Source of the DNA: Bacteroidales bacterium
Lineage (GTDB): Bacteria; Bacteroidota; Bacteroidia; Bacteroidales; VadinHA17
NCBI GenBank assembly: GCA_021163295.1
Contig: JAGGXD010000232.1
Coordinates: 1-33,502, forward strand
DNA length: 33,502 nucleotides
Direction of reading: 5' to 3'
Position 1 is the first letter of the stretch; each line of letters begins with the position of its first letter. The translations under genes and the position numbers were made by a program. Below are positions 18,557 through 28,561 of this stretch, in pieces. The notes below the pieces were generated by a model, which did not search any database, was not told the origin of the DNA, and worked only from the letters and a program-made list of their open reading frames with translations.

Positions 18557-18844
18557 ATGACAAAAGCAGACATTGTAAACGAAATTTCGAAGAATACCGG
18601 TATTGAAAAGGTAACAGTACAAAAGACAATTGAAGCTTTCATGGAAACTGTTAAGGATTCACTTGTGAAAGATAAAAATGTATATCTTCGTGGATTTGGC
18701 AGTTTTATTGTGAAAAAGAGAGCTGAAAAAACGGCAAGGAATATTTCTAAGAATACTACATTAATTATTCCTGAGCATTTTATTCCTGCCTTTAAGCCTT
18801 CAAAAACATTTGTTGGTAAGGTGAAGAATAATGTTAAACACTAG
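18557..18844 (+). CDS. HU/IHF family DNA-binding protein
   Basis: MTKADIVNEISKNTGIEKVTVQKTIEAFMETVKDSL, LRGFGSFIVKKRAEKTARN. Confidence 0.95.
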   Translation: MTKADIVNEISKNTGIEKVTVQKTIEAFMETVKDSLVKDKNVYLRGFGSFIVKKRAEKTARNISKNTTLIIPEHFIPAFKPSKTFVGKVKNNVKH

Positions 18845-18883
18845 AAGGAATTTCTGAACATTACTTCGCAAATTAATGAATTT

Positions 18884-18976
18884 ATGCCTAGCGGAAAGAA
18901 GAAGAAAAGACATAAGATGTCAACCCATAAGCGGAAGAAGCGCCTGAGAAAAAACAGGCATAAAAAGCGGAAATAG
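18884..18976 (+). CDS. AURKAIP1/COX24-type (DUF1713) small basic ribosome-associated protein, 30 aa
   Basis: MPSGKKKKRHKMSTHKRKKRLRKNRHKKRK; below the ORF-track length cut-off; lies between HU and RNase G. Confidence 0.85.
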   Translation: MPSGKKKKRHKMSTHKRKKRLRKNRHKKRK

Positions 18977-19015
18977 TCTTTCGTTTCCTAATTCATTTAT
19001 TGATAAGTTTTACTA

Positions 19016-19049
19016 CTTAACCTAAAGGTTTGTTAGCCTTTAGGTTAAG
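19016..19049 (+). promoter_or_regulatory. Perfect 13-bp inverted repeat with 8-nt loop, upstream of the RNase G gene
   Basis: CTTAACCTAAAGG-tttgttag-CCTTTAGGTTAAG; no following T-tract. Confidence 0.8.
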
Positions 19050-19103
19050 CTAGTTGTAGTATAATAGGGAATAGTGTAGTTGATAATTTAACATGAGGAT
19101 ATT

Positions 19104-20654
19104 GTGAGCCAGGATCTGGTAATTAGTTACTCTCCATATGAGATAAATAGTGCCTTTCTTGAGAATAAAAGATTAGTTGAATTTAAGAAGGAAAAGACTA
19201 ATCTTAAATTTTCAGTTGGTGATATTTATCTTGGAAAAGTAAAAAAGATAATGCCCGGACTGAATGCTGCATTCATTGATGTAGGGTATGGAAAAGATGC
19301 TTTCTTGCATTATCTTGACCTTGGTCCACAGTTCCTTTCATTAAAAAAGTATCTCGATACTGCTATTAGTCGTAAAGGTAAAGTTCCATCATTATACAGG
19401 TTCAGAAGGGAACAGGATATTGACAAAAACGGGAAAATCAGCAATTTACTGAAGGTTGGTCAACCCATTATGGTTCAAATAACAAAAGAACCTATCTCAA
19501 CAAAAGGACCCAGACTGAGTTCTGAAATATCTCTTGCAGGCCGGAATATTGTACTTATGCCTTTTTCTGATAAGGTGTCCGTTTCTCAGAAGCTGGAATC
19601 ACCCGAGGAAAAAAACAGGTTAAAAACCCTTCTGCAAAGTATTAAACCAAAGAATTATGGGGTGATAATCAGAACTGCTGCTATTGGTAAAAAAGTGGCA
19701 CTTCTTGACTCAGAATTACGTGATCTGGTTGTTAAATGGGAAAAAGCTTTTTCTCAGCTTAACGAAGTTTCTTTCCCGAAATTGATGATAGTAGAGATTA
19801 ACCGTACAGCTGCTCTTCTTCGTGATAATCTGAATGTTGGTTTTTCCAGTATCAATATAAACGACTATTCTCTCTACAGGGAAGTGAAAGAATATATTAA
19901 GACGATTGCACCTGAGAAAGAAAAGATCGTAAATCTTTATTTGGGTAAAACACCTATTTTTGACCAGTTTGGAGTTACTAAACAAACTAAGGCTCTTTTT
20001 GGCAAAACGGTTAATTTTAAAAACGGCGCTTATCTTATTATTGAACACACTGAAGCTTTACACGTTATTGATGTGAATAGCGGAAATCGTTCAAAATCAG
20101 GAAATGATCAGGAAACAAATGCCCTTGAAGTTAACATAGCTGCTGCTATTGAGATAGCAAGGCAGTTACGTTTGCGGGATATGGGTGGGATAATTGTTGT
20201 CGATTTTATTGATATGCTTTCTGCCGGAAACAGGAACAAGCTGTTTGAGAAGATGAAAGAAGAAATGAAGGACGACCGTGCAAAACATAATATCTTACCG
20301 TTAAGTAGATTCGGGCTTATGCAAATCACCCGTCAGCGCGTGAGACCCGAGATGAGTATTACTACAATAGAACATTGTCCTACCTGCCATGGTACAGGAA
20401 AAATTACCCCTACATTGCTGTTTGCTGAAAAACTCGAGAATGAAATTGGTTATATTATAAAAGAGCATAAGTCGTCAAAACTCACATTAAAAGTGCATCC
20501 TATTATTGCAGCTTATTTAACCAAAGGTATTTGGTCATTGCGTTTAATATGGCGAGTAAAATATAAATGCAGAATAAAAATTAGAGAAATGCAAACTTAT
20601 AATTTCCTGGAATATCATTTCTTCGACAAATTTAATGACGAAATTACAAAATAA
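19104..20654 (+). CDS. rng: Ribonuclease E/G family (RNase G), GTG start
   Basis: S1 region GDIYLGKVKKIMPGLNAAFIDVGYGKDAFLH; EHTEALHVIDVNSGNRSK; IIVVDFIDM; zinc-link CPTCHGTG. Confidence 0.95.
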   Translation: MSQDLVISYSPYEINSAFLENKRLVEFKKEKTNLKFSVGDIYLGKVKKIMPGLNAAFIDVGYGKDAFLHYLDLGPQFLSLKKYLDTAISRKGKVPSLYRFRREQDIDKNGKISNLLKVGQPIMVQITKEPISTKGPRLSSEISLAGRNIVLMPFSDKVSVSQKLESPEEKNRLKTLLQSIKPKNYGVIIRTAAIGKKVALLDSELRDLVVKWEKAFSQLNEVSFPKLMIVEINRTAALLRDNLNVGFSSININDYSLYREVKEYIKTIAPEKEKIVNLYLGKTPIFDQFGVTKQTKALFGKTVNFKNGAYLIIEHTEALHVIDVNSGNRSKSGNDQETNALEVNIAAAIEIARQLRLRDMGGIIVVDFIDMLSAGNRNKLFEKMKEEMKDDRAKHNILPLSRFGLMQITRQRVRPEMSITTIEHCPTCHGTGKITPTLLFAEKLENEIGYIIKEHKSSKLTLKVHPIIAAYLTKGIWSLRLIWRVKYKCRIKIREMQTYNFLEYHFFDKFNDEITK

Positions 20655-22646
20655 ATGATGAAAAGAAATTATACTTTGGTACTGGTTTTGTTTCTATTAT
20701 TCTATTCAAATCCATTGTTTTCACAAATTCTTGATCCGGTTAGTTGGGAATTTGGTTATAACAAAACGGGAGAAATGCAGTATGAATTGGTTTTTACTGC
20801 TACAATTGAGAACAGTTGGCATTTATATTCGCAGGATATCCCTGACGGTGGACCAATACCTACTTCTTTCAGCATAAATGAATCAGATAATTTTGAGTTG
20901 GTTGGAAACGTAGAAGAAATTTCTGAACCAGAAGAGAAATACGATTCCAGCTTTGATATGAACCTTAAGCTTTTTAGTGATAAAGCGGTTTTTATTCAGA
21001 AGGTTAAACTAATTTCAGACGAACCTGTTACTATTTCAGGAAGCGTTGAATTTATGAGTTGTGATGATCAAAGATGCCTGCCTCCAAAAGATAAAGAGTT
21101 TGAATTTGTGCTTGAACCAAATGATGTATCACAGCCTAAGACTACAATTGACTCTTCTGAATCTCAATCATCAGGTAACATGTCATCACTATTAGGATTT
21201 TTCTTTCTGTCAATACTTGCAGGTTTTGCCGGTATTCTAACTCCTTGTGTATTTCCGATGATACCAATGACGGTTGCTTTTTTTAGTCGTGGTAATATAA
21301 GCCGGGGTAAATCACTTGCCCAGGCAATTATTTTTGGACTTTCGATAATTATTATCTATACATCAATAGGTCTTATCGTATCGCTTACAAGTGCGGGGGC
21401 TGATTTTGCCGGTAATATTAGTACACACTGGATCCCTAACTCGATATTCTTTTTGCTTTTTATTGCATTCGCAGCTTCGTTTTTTGGAATGTTTGAACTG
21501 ATTTTACCTAACAAATTATTAAATAAGGCAGATAAACAAGCTGACAAAGGAGGTTTGATAGCTGCATTTTTTATGGGACTTACTACCGTTCTGGTATCAT
21601 TTTCCTGCACCGGTCCTATTGTGGGTGCTCTTTTGGTGGAGGCAGCAGGTGGCGAGGTTATTGAACCTGCCCTGGGTATGTTCGGATTCTCTTTAGCATT
21701 TGCCTTGCCTTTTACCCTTTTTGCAATTTTCCCATCATGGATAAACAGTTTACCTAAATCAGGTGGCTGGCTTAATTCTGTTAAAGTTGTGCTTGGATTT
21801 ATTGTGCTCGCTTTTAGTTTAAAATTTGTCTCAACTATCGATCAGGGTTACCATCTGGGTATTATGAGCAGGGATATTTATATTGCTATATGGATAGTGA
21901 TTTTTAGTTTGATGGGATTATATTTGCTTGGGAAAATAAAATTTGCCCATGATAGCGATGTCCCTTTTCTTAGTGTGCCGAGACTGGTTTTGGTTCTGGC
22001 TACTTTTACTTTTGTGGTTTACCTTATTCCCGGGTTATTTGGTGCACAACTAAAACCTGTTTCAGGTTTGTTGCCTCCGAAGGAAGCACAGAAATTTGAT
22101 ATTTTATCAACTGCTTTGCAGACTTCACTGCCTCCAGTTACCCTTGGCACCAATGAAACAAATATATTATGTGAGAATCCAAAATATGCCGATTTCCTGC
22201 ATCTGCCATACGGATTAACAGGATATTTTGATTACCGGCAGGGACTTGCCTGTGCAAAAACATTAAACAAACCGGTGTTTCTTGATTTCAAAGGCCATGC
22301 CTGTAGTAATTGTAAAGAGGTGGAAGCTAAAGTGTGGTCTGATCCCGATGTGCTGAAACGATTAAAAGAGAATTTTGTAATTATTGCTCTTTATATTGAT
22401 GATCGCACAAAGTTGCCTGAGGATGAATGGATTACCTCTGATTACGACGGGAAGATAAAAAAAACCATAGGTAAAAAGAATGCAGATTTTCAAATTTCCC
22501 GATTCAAAATAAACTCACAACCTTATTATGTTATACTGGATCACAAAGAGAATGTACTAGTCTCTCCAATGGCTTACAACCTGAATATAAAGGAATATAA
22601 CGATTTTCTGGATGCCGGTTTGAAAAAGTTTGAAGAGGGGAAATAG
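20655..22646 (+). CDS. dsbD: Thiol:disulfide interchange protein DsbD-like
   Basis: N-terminal DsbD-like domain (WHLYSQDIPDGGPIPTSF), TM domain with GILTPCVFPMIPMT and SCTGP, C-terminal thioredoxin CSNC. Confidence 0.92.
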   Translation: MMKRNYTLVLVLFLLFYSNPLFSQILDPVSWEFGYNKTGEMQYELVFTATIENSWHLYSQDIPDGGPIPTSFSINESDNFELVGNVEEISEPEEKYDSSFDMNLKLFSDKAVFIQKVKLISDEPVTISGSVEFMSCDDQRCLPPKDKEFEFVLEPNDVSQPKTTIDSSESQSSGNMSSLLGFFFLSILAGFAGILTPCVFPMIPMTVAFFSRGNISRGKSLAQAIIFGLSIIIIYTSIGLIVSLTSAGADFAGNISTHWIPNSIFFLLFIAFAASFFGMFELILPNKLLNKADKQADKGGLIAAFFMGLTTVLVSFSCTGPIVGALLVEAAGGEVIEPALGMFGFSLAFALPFTLFAIFPSWINSLPKSGGWLNSVKVVLGFIVLAFSLKFVSTIDQGYHLGIMSRDIYIAIWIVIFSLMGLYLLGKIKFAHDSDVPFLSVPRLVLVLATFTFVVYLIPGLFGAQLKPVSGLLPPKEAQKFDILSTALQTSLPPVTLGTNETNILCENPKYADFLHLPYGLTGYFDYRQGLACAKTLNKPVFLDFKGHACSNCKEVEAKVWSDPDVLKRLKENFVIIALYIDDRTKLPEDEWITSDYDGKIKKTIGKKNADFQISRFKINSQPYYVILDHKENVLVSPMAYNLNIKEYNDFLDAGLKKFEEGK

Positions 22647-22685
22647 GGAGGAGATAGAGTCGCAAAATCCTTTTTTACCTTAACA

Positions 22686-23483
22686 TTAGTATATACTTCT
22701 AACTATCCTTGTCATTGTGGTCTCCGCGTAAGCATGGAAAAACCCGAGGGCACCTCCTTTTATATTTGTTTCCGGATTTGCCGGGGCAGGTTCAAACGGA
22801 CTATCACTGAATTTCGTTTCTTTCAATATTGCAAGGCAATAGTTAAAATAATCTTCGGGAATAGATGCCATAATTAATGTCACGCGACTTCCGGGTTCTG
22901 CTTCAATCGCTTGGGCTTTCAATCCTGACAGGTAATTACCGTTTATAAGATCATCATTTGCAAATCGTAATTTGTCCAGACTTGTGGTAACCGGATAGTA
23001 ATCCTTCATAAGACCCCAGTAGTAATAGTTGTCTTCCGGTGGTTCCTGCGTATATAATAATACGTCAAATACTCTTAACTCATCTTCATTTTTCCTGAAT
23101 TTGATAGAATCAATAACAGGCTCAGGCGGCATGGTTGATTGAGCAGTAAATATGTTATCATCTATATTTACCATAAGAGTATAAGTGTTGCCGGGAACGC
23201 CTCTTAAATTTCCGGTCACATAAACCCCTTCACTAACTTCAAATAAATTAAAAGTGTCTTGTTGGGATATAATTTGAACCTTAGCATTTTCTACCGGTTC
23301 AGGCAAGTTAGAGTTGTAATAGCCCTGACTTTTAGTGATAGTAACCCGGTGATTATCAAAGTAATTTGATATCGATCCTTCAATGATAATTTCAGGAGTA
23401 GTGTTATCAAGGTCAAGTTCAATCTTTTCGGTACATGAACCAAGAAAAAAAAGTGCTAATATGTAGAAAACCGGACTCTTCAT
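22686..23483 (-). CDS. DUF4249-family lipoprotein
   Basis: Lipobox FFLGSCTEK, IIIEGSISNYFDNHRVTITKS; immediately downstream of a TonB receptor. Confidence 0.85.
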   Translation of the reverse strand: MKSPVFYILALFFLGSCTEKIELDLDNTTPEIIIEGSISNYFDNHRVTITKSQGYYNSNLPEPVENAKVQIISQQDTFNLFEVSEGVYVTGNLRGVPGNTYTLMVNIDDNIFTAQSTMPPEPVIDSIKFRKNEDELRVFDVLLYTQEPPEDNYYYWGLMKDYYPVTTSLDKLRFANDDLINGNYLSGLKAQAIEAEPGSRVTLIMASIPEDYFNYCLAILKETKFSDSPFEPAPANPETNIKGGALGFFHAYAETTMTRIVRSIY

Positions 23484-23486
23484 CTA

Positions 23487-25829
23487 TTAAAATTTAAAAT
23501 TATAACTTATTGAAGGAATTATCGGGAACAGATACATTTTTACAGCTTCGGTAACCATGTGATTTTCTTCATCCGTTTGAAAATATATCATCCATGCATT
23601 CTTCCGGTTGTATGCGTTATATACTGAAAAACTCCATTCTCCGCTTATTTTTCTGTCTGATTTTTGTTTGCCCCGTAAGATAAATCCTAGGTCAAGCCGG
23701 TGATAATCAGGCATTCTGTATGTATTCCTGCCTGAATATAACGGAACAACCATATTTCCATAAATATATCTTCCAACCGGAAGGGTTAAAGGAGAACCAC
23801 TCAGATAGATCCAGTTAACTGAAAATCTCATCCTTTTATTGATGTTACAATTGAGATTAACTGACACATTATGTCTTCTGTCAAAATTTGACGGGAATGG
23901 ATTCCCGTTATTAAGGTCGGCGAATTCTTTTTCCGCTTTTGAAAGAGTATAACTGATCCACCCATTAAATTTTCCTTTGGTTTTATTTATCATTAGTTCC
24001 AGTCCATAGGAAGTTGTCTTTCCAAATCTCAACTGTCCTTCAACTTCAGGATTAAGTATCAGATCAGCATGTTCTTTATAGTCAACCTGGTCATTCATCC
24101 ACTTATAAAATAATTCCGTTGAGAAATCCAAACCTGCTTCTTTTAACGTTTTAAAAAACCCAAAAACTACCTGGTCGGCAGATTGTGGTTTAATATTCGG
24201 ATTTGAAGGGATCCAGATATCCAGAGGAGTACCTGTTGATGCGTTGGACAGTAGATGCATATACTGTTTTGTGCGTGTATAACTACCCCTGATAGAATTT
24301 TCCGGATTTATCAGATACTTAAGACTTATTCGTGGTTCGATACCTGCAAAAGAATTGAATATTTCTCCTTTTTTATAGACAGTTGAGTCAGTTTTTTCAT
24401 AGTTCTCATCAAAATTATATATCAAAGCTTTTCCCATATTTTGGAAAAAAGAAAAACGTAGTCCCCAATTAAGGGTAAGCTTAGTTGATAAAGTGAGATT
24501 ATGATCGAAATACAATGCATGATCCAGTGCCTTTGATCCGGGGATTGTAAAATTGCTAAAGATGGAAGAGGGGTCAGTGGCTTTAATGAAACCCGGCTTA
24601 AATGAATGAAGACAGGATGCCACACCAAATCTGATAGTGCTGTTAGGATTGTGATAAAAAGTAAAATCGTATTTCAAACTAACGTCTGCCAGTGAAGAAT
24701 TCCATTCAATTCCTGCAATATCAACTGCTTGTCCGAGTCTATAATCGTACTTGCTGTAGATAGCTGAAAGGTTAGAGAATAGTTTGCTTGAAAAAACATG
24801 ATTCCATCGAAATGTCTGGGTCAGGTTACCCCATGTCAGATAATATTGATTCCTGAACTTAAAAACATCCCTGCCATGATAAGTTGAAAGATAAATTTTG
24901 TTTCGTAGGTTAATACGATAATTCATTTTAAAATTAAGATCGTAGAAATACAGATGATTGTTTTTCACTTCTTCATTATCAGAGAGAGAAAGGAAAATGT
25001 CAGCATACGATCTTCTGCCGGATACAAGAAATGATCCTTTCTGTTTCAACATTGGGCTTTCAATGGTTAACTTGCTTGAAATAGTACCAATACCTCCCGA
25101 ACTGCTAAACTTATTATAATTTCCTTCTTTCATTCTAACGTCGAGTAGTGATGATAATCTGCCACCATAAATAGATGGCATATATCCTTTATAGAATGTA
25201 GCATCATTTACTGCCTGATTATTAAAAACCGAAAAGAATCCCATAAGATGGGAAGCATTATAAACAGGAGCTTCATCGAGCAGGAAAAGATTCTGATCTG
25301 TATTTCCACCCCTGACAACAAGTCCTGAAAGACCTTCGCCCGGAGCCTGCACACCGGGAAGAAGCTGAATAGCTTTGAGTATATCAGGTTCACCTAACAG
25401 AACAGGAATTTCATTTACAACAGGAGCAGGTATTTTATATGAGTTTAGATCAGTTATTTGTATTTGGTTTTGTATAGGTTCAGCAACTATTTCAACACCA
25501 TCAAGATTCTCTCTGACAGAGGAAAGGTTTATGTTACAGTCCAGGTCTTTGTCAAGAATAACCTGTTTTGTTTCTGTATTGAAGCCAATATAAGAATAGG
25601 TAAAATTATAAATACCTTTTGGTAGAGTAAGGGAGTAGAAGCCATAATTATTTGAGGATGTTCCGGCATTTAGTTCTGAAACATAAATATTTGCTCCAAT
25701 AAGCGATTCTCCATGGTTATCAGTAATATTACCACTAATTGAATATTTTTCAATAGATTTTTCAGGCAGTATCTGTCCGTTTATTAAACCGGCAATAAAG
25801 AAAAATATGAAAATGATAATAAATCTCAT
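23487..25829 (-). CDS. TonB-dependent receptor with N-terminal carboxypeptidase-regulatory-like domain
   Basis: SISGNITDNHGESLIGANIYV, plug domain LLPGVQAPGEGLSGLVVRGGNTDQNLFLLDEAPVYNASHLMGFFSVFN, long beta-barrel. Confidence 0.94.
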   Translation of the reverse strand: MRFIIIFIFFFIAGLINGQILPEKSIEKYSISGNITDNHGESLIGANIYVSELNAGTSSNNYGFYSLTLPKGIYNFTYSYIGFNTETKQVILDKDLDCNINLSSVRENLDGVEIVAEPIQNQIQITDLNSYKIPAPVVNEIPVLLGEPDILKAIQLLPGVQAPGEGLSGLVVRGGNTDQNLFLLDEAPVYNASHLMGFFSVFNNQAVNDATFYKGYMPSIYGGRLSSLLDVRMKEGNYNKFSSSGGIGTISSKLTIESPMLKQKGSFLVSGRRSYADIFLSLSDNEEVKNNHLYFYDLNFKMNYRINLRNKIYLSTYHGRDVFKFRNQYYLTWGNLTQTFRWNHVFSSKLFSNLSAIYSKYDYRLGQAVDIAGIEWNSSLADVSLKYDFTFYHNPNSTIRFGVASCLHSFKPGFIKATDPSSIFSNFTIPGSKALDHALYFDHNLTLSTKLTLNWGLRFSFFQNMGKALIYNFDENYEKTDSTVYKKGEIFNSFAGIEPRISLKYLINPENSIRGSYTRTKQYMHLLSNASTGTPLDIWIPSNPNIKPQSADQVVFGFFKTLKEAGLDFSTELFYKWMNDQVDYKEHADLILNPEVEGQLRFGKTTSYGLELMINKTKGKFNGWISYTLSKAEKEFADLNNGNPFPSNFDRRHNVSVNLNCNINKRMRFSVNWIYLSGSPLTLPVGRYIYGNMVVPLYSGRNTYRMPDYHRLDLGFILRGKQKSDRKISGEWSFSVYNAYNRKNAWMIYFQTDEENHMVTEAVKMYLFPIIPSISYNFKF

Positions 25830-25841
25830 TCAGTGAGCAGG

Positions 25842-27458
25842 TTAAGATTTTCCGGGTTTCCTGGCTATCAGGATATTTACCAGGGTATATGCTAACAGAA
25901 TTATTGAAAAGAAATCAGATGTTCTGCCAATGTAATCACCATATTTTACATAGAATGTAATTTTCTCGTTCAGGTTTAAAGTTGATTTAATAACATCGGG
26001 TACCCACCATTCAGTTGGCTGTTTTATCTCACCCTGCTGGTTGATAAAACACGAAATTCCCGTATTTGCTGAACGGGCAATACTTCTCCGGGTTTCAATT
26101 GCCCTTATACTGGAATATGTCAGGTGTTGCTTATATCCTGACGTATTCCCCCACCATCCATCATTTGTGATTACAAAAATTATATTTGCACCATTGTGGA
26201 TATAACGTGTCACATACTCTCCAAAAATGGACTCATAACAGATCAATGTAGCAGCTTTTAGATCTCCACGGGGCTCATTAAGTGTTGACCTCTCTTTTTG
26301 AGTGCCGTAACTTCCGGTTGTCCCTCCAAGATCAATAATTATATTTTCCAGAAATTTAAACAGATGAGGGTAAGGCATTTTTTCTACACCTACAACTAAT
26401 TGCGACTTATGATATAGCTGGATATTTTCGGTGCTGTCCATCTGCATTCCGGTGTTATATACATCATAATACGAATCAACACCGGTAAATTTCCTTGCAG
26501 TAGGTGAAAGTTTTTCTCCTTTTTGATATCTTTTATAAGAGGTTATGCCAGCTACAAATTTTACATTTTGATGCTTTTCAATAAATTGTTTTACTCTTTT
26601 AATGCTGGAGTTTTCTGAGATGGTGTTTTCCCATATGTAATCGTTTATTGATGTTTCCGGTCCAATAACATAATCGGTATTCTCATCAACTAAAGAGTCA
26701 GCAAGATGCAGGATAATACTTAATTGCTCATAATTGGAAAGACCTCCGAATTTTTCATTATATGGATCGATATTAGGCTGAATTATAACAATGTCATATG
26801 GGTCTTCTGCCTCTTTGTAGGAATAAAATATAATAGTTGAAATAACCATAGGAATGAAAATAAAACCTGCAGTAAATAGGATTTTAGCAATCTGTTCGCG
26901 TAAAGTCCTGCCTGCAAGGTAATTATTAATGATTTTGAACAGGAGGATATTTATTATAATAACCCACAATGTGCCTCCAAAAGTGCCTGTATATTCATAC
27001 CATTGAATAAAAAGGATATCTTTCGCCAGTCCGTTTCCAAGGTTAAGCCATGGAAATGATATCTCAGCATTCAGGTAAAAATGCTCAAACGCCAACCAGT
27101 AAATAACAAGGCTGAAATACCCAAATTTATCTCCTAACCGCCTGTGGGTTACATGAAAAAGCCAGATAGCTACTGATAAAAGTGTTGTATTTATTATTAT
27201 GGCACCAATAGCACCCGGTATTGTTGCATTGTATATCCAGAAAATCGATAATAGGTTCCATATTGTAAATGAAAGTGATAAATAGAGAAAAAATGTTCTT
27301 GATTTGAATTTATTTCTGTTCCGGTAAAGATATTTTTCAACAAATAATAACGGAATTATCGCAATAAACAGTACTAATCCTGAGAACCATCCCGACCAGG
27401 CAAGGCTTAACAGTATCCCGCTGATAACCGAGTTGAGAATAATTGTTTTTTTATTCAT
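25842..27458 (-). CDS. lnt: Apolipoprotein N-acyltransferase
   Basis: N-terminal multi-TM region plus CN-hydrolase motifs: IGPETS, VGVEKMPYP, CYESIFGEYV, TNDGWWGNTSG. Confidence 0.93.
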   Translation of the reverse strand: MNKKTIILNSVISGILLSLAWSGWFSGLVLFIAIIPLLFVEKYLYRNRNKFKSRTFFLYLSLSFTIWNLLSIFWIYNATIPGAIGAIIINTTLLSVAIWLFHVTHRRLGDKFGYFSLVIYWLAFEHFYLNAEISFPWLNLGNGLAKDILFIQWYEYTGTFGGTLWVIIINILLFKIINNYLAGRTLREQIAKILFTAGFIFIPMVISTIIFYSYKEAEDPYDIVIIQPNIDPYNEKFGGLSNYEQLSIILHLADSLVDENTDYVIGPETSINDYIWENTISENSSIKRVKQFIEKHQNVKFVAGITSYKRYQKGEKLSPTARKFTGVDSYYDVYNTGMQMDSTENIQLYHKSQLVVGVEKMPYPHLFKFLENIIIDLGGTTGSYGTQKERSTLNEPRGDLKAATLICYESIFGEYVTRYIHNGANIIFVITNDGWWGNTSGYKQHLTYSSIRAIETRRSIARSANTGISCFINQQGEIKQPTEWWVPDVIKSTLNLNEKITFYVKYGDYIGRTSDFFSIILLAYTLVNILIARKPGKS

Positions 27459-27477
27459 TTTTACTGGTTTCTTTCAA

Positions 27478-28365
27478 TTAATGAATTGCAATTAACTTTC
27501 GTTTGTTTACAAGATATATACCCACCAGGATAACAGTGAACCATAATAAATGATTAAATGTAAACTGTTCTCCGTCAACAACTCCCCACATAATTGCAAT
27601 TAGTGGAATTGTATATGTAACAGATGAGGCAAAAATTGCCGATGTGTGTTTTATTAATGTATTGAATAACATAACCGCAAAAAATGAACCGAAGATTGCC
27701 AGAATAGCAATATATCCAAGACCTGGAAGGAATAGCCCTGAATTTGTTGCACCTGAGAAGTCAGTGAATAACAAATATATTCCGGCAAACGGACCTATAA
27801 AGAAGAATGACAAGGCTGCAATGGCAATGCCGCTCATGCCGGGAAGTTTAAACTTAATTTCATTAGCACTAATACCGTAAAAAATAGTTGCAACAACAAT
27901 AAAGATTGCATAACTATTATCCCCGGACAAAATGTTTTGTCCGTTATTTACCAGCCCGATAGCACTAATTAATCCAAGAAGTATCCCCGCGATATTTATT
28001 AACAGTATCTTGCTTTTATAAAACAATAATCCAACAAAAAGAGTAAACATAGGAGTAAGGGAATTCAGCATGCCGGCGAGTGAACTGTCAATTCTGGTTT
28101 GCGCTTTTGTGAATAACATGGCAGGAATGGCATTGCCGATAAAACCCACAATTAATAATGAAATAATATTTTCTTTTTTTATTTTTTTGAAGTGTTTAAA
28201 TGCAATAGGAAGAAAAGCAAGGTAAGATATAAAAATGCGAAATGCCGCTACCTGATTACTTGTAAAAGCATCAAGTCCTTTTTTCATCAGTATGAATGAT
28301 GAACCCCATATCAAAGACAAAATCAGAAAAATAATCCACTGCCAGATTTTTTTGTCAGGATCCAT
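27478..28365 (-). CDS. EamA/DMT-family transporter
   Basis: About 10 TM segments, two EamA repeats (LIWGSSFILMKKGLDAF...; YTIPLIAIMWGVVDGEQ); start at MDPDKKIWQ preferred. Confidence 0.87.
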   Translation of the reverse strand: MDPDKKIWQWIIFLILSLIWGSSFILMKKGLDAFTSNQVAAFRIFISYLAFLPIAFKHFKKIKKENIISLLIVGFIGNAIPAMLFTKAQTRIDSSLAGMLNSLTPMFTLFVGLLFYKSKILLINIAGILLGLISAIGLVNNGQNILSGDNSYAIFIVVATIFYGISANEIKFKLPGMSGIAIAALSFFFIGPFAGIYLLFTDFSGATNSGLFLPGLGYIAILAIFGSFFAVMLFNTLIKHTSAIFASSVTYTIPLIAIMWGVVDGEQFTFNHLLWFTVILVGIYLVNKRKLIAIH

Positions 28366-28411
28366 TTTTTTAAGCAAAGATAAATAACATAGTGCCACAA
28401 AGTAATTAAAA

Positions 28412-28439
28412 AATGGAAAAATGAAAGAATGGAAAGATG
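28412..28439. repeat. 8-bp-period tandem repeat (AATGGAAA AATGAAAG AATGGAAA GATG)
   Basis: Direct reading of the region upstream of the EamA gene. Confidence 0.7.
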
Positions 28440-28561
28440 CCTACCTGACAGACGGGCAGGGAATAATGGAATTGTATTGAGCTTGATGCGGGCTGCAAGT
28501 CCTGAATTTACTACTATCTCGGCAATTATTTATGAGCACGTATGGCTAAGTGCATATTTCA

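Noticed and set aside
28441-28465. Imperfect palindrome cctacctgacagacgggcagg as a terminator
   Set aside because: Pairing is weak and there is no T-tract; not enough support.
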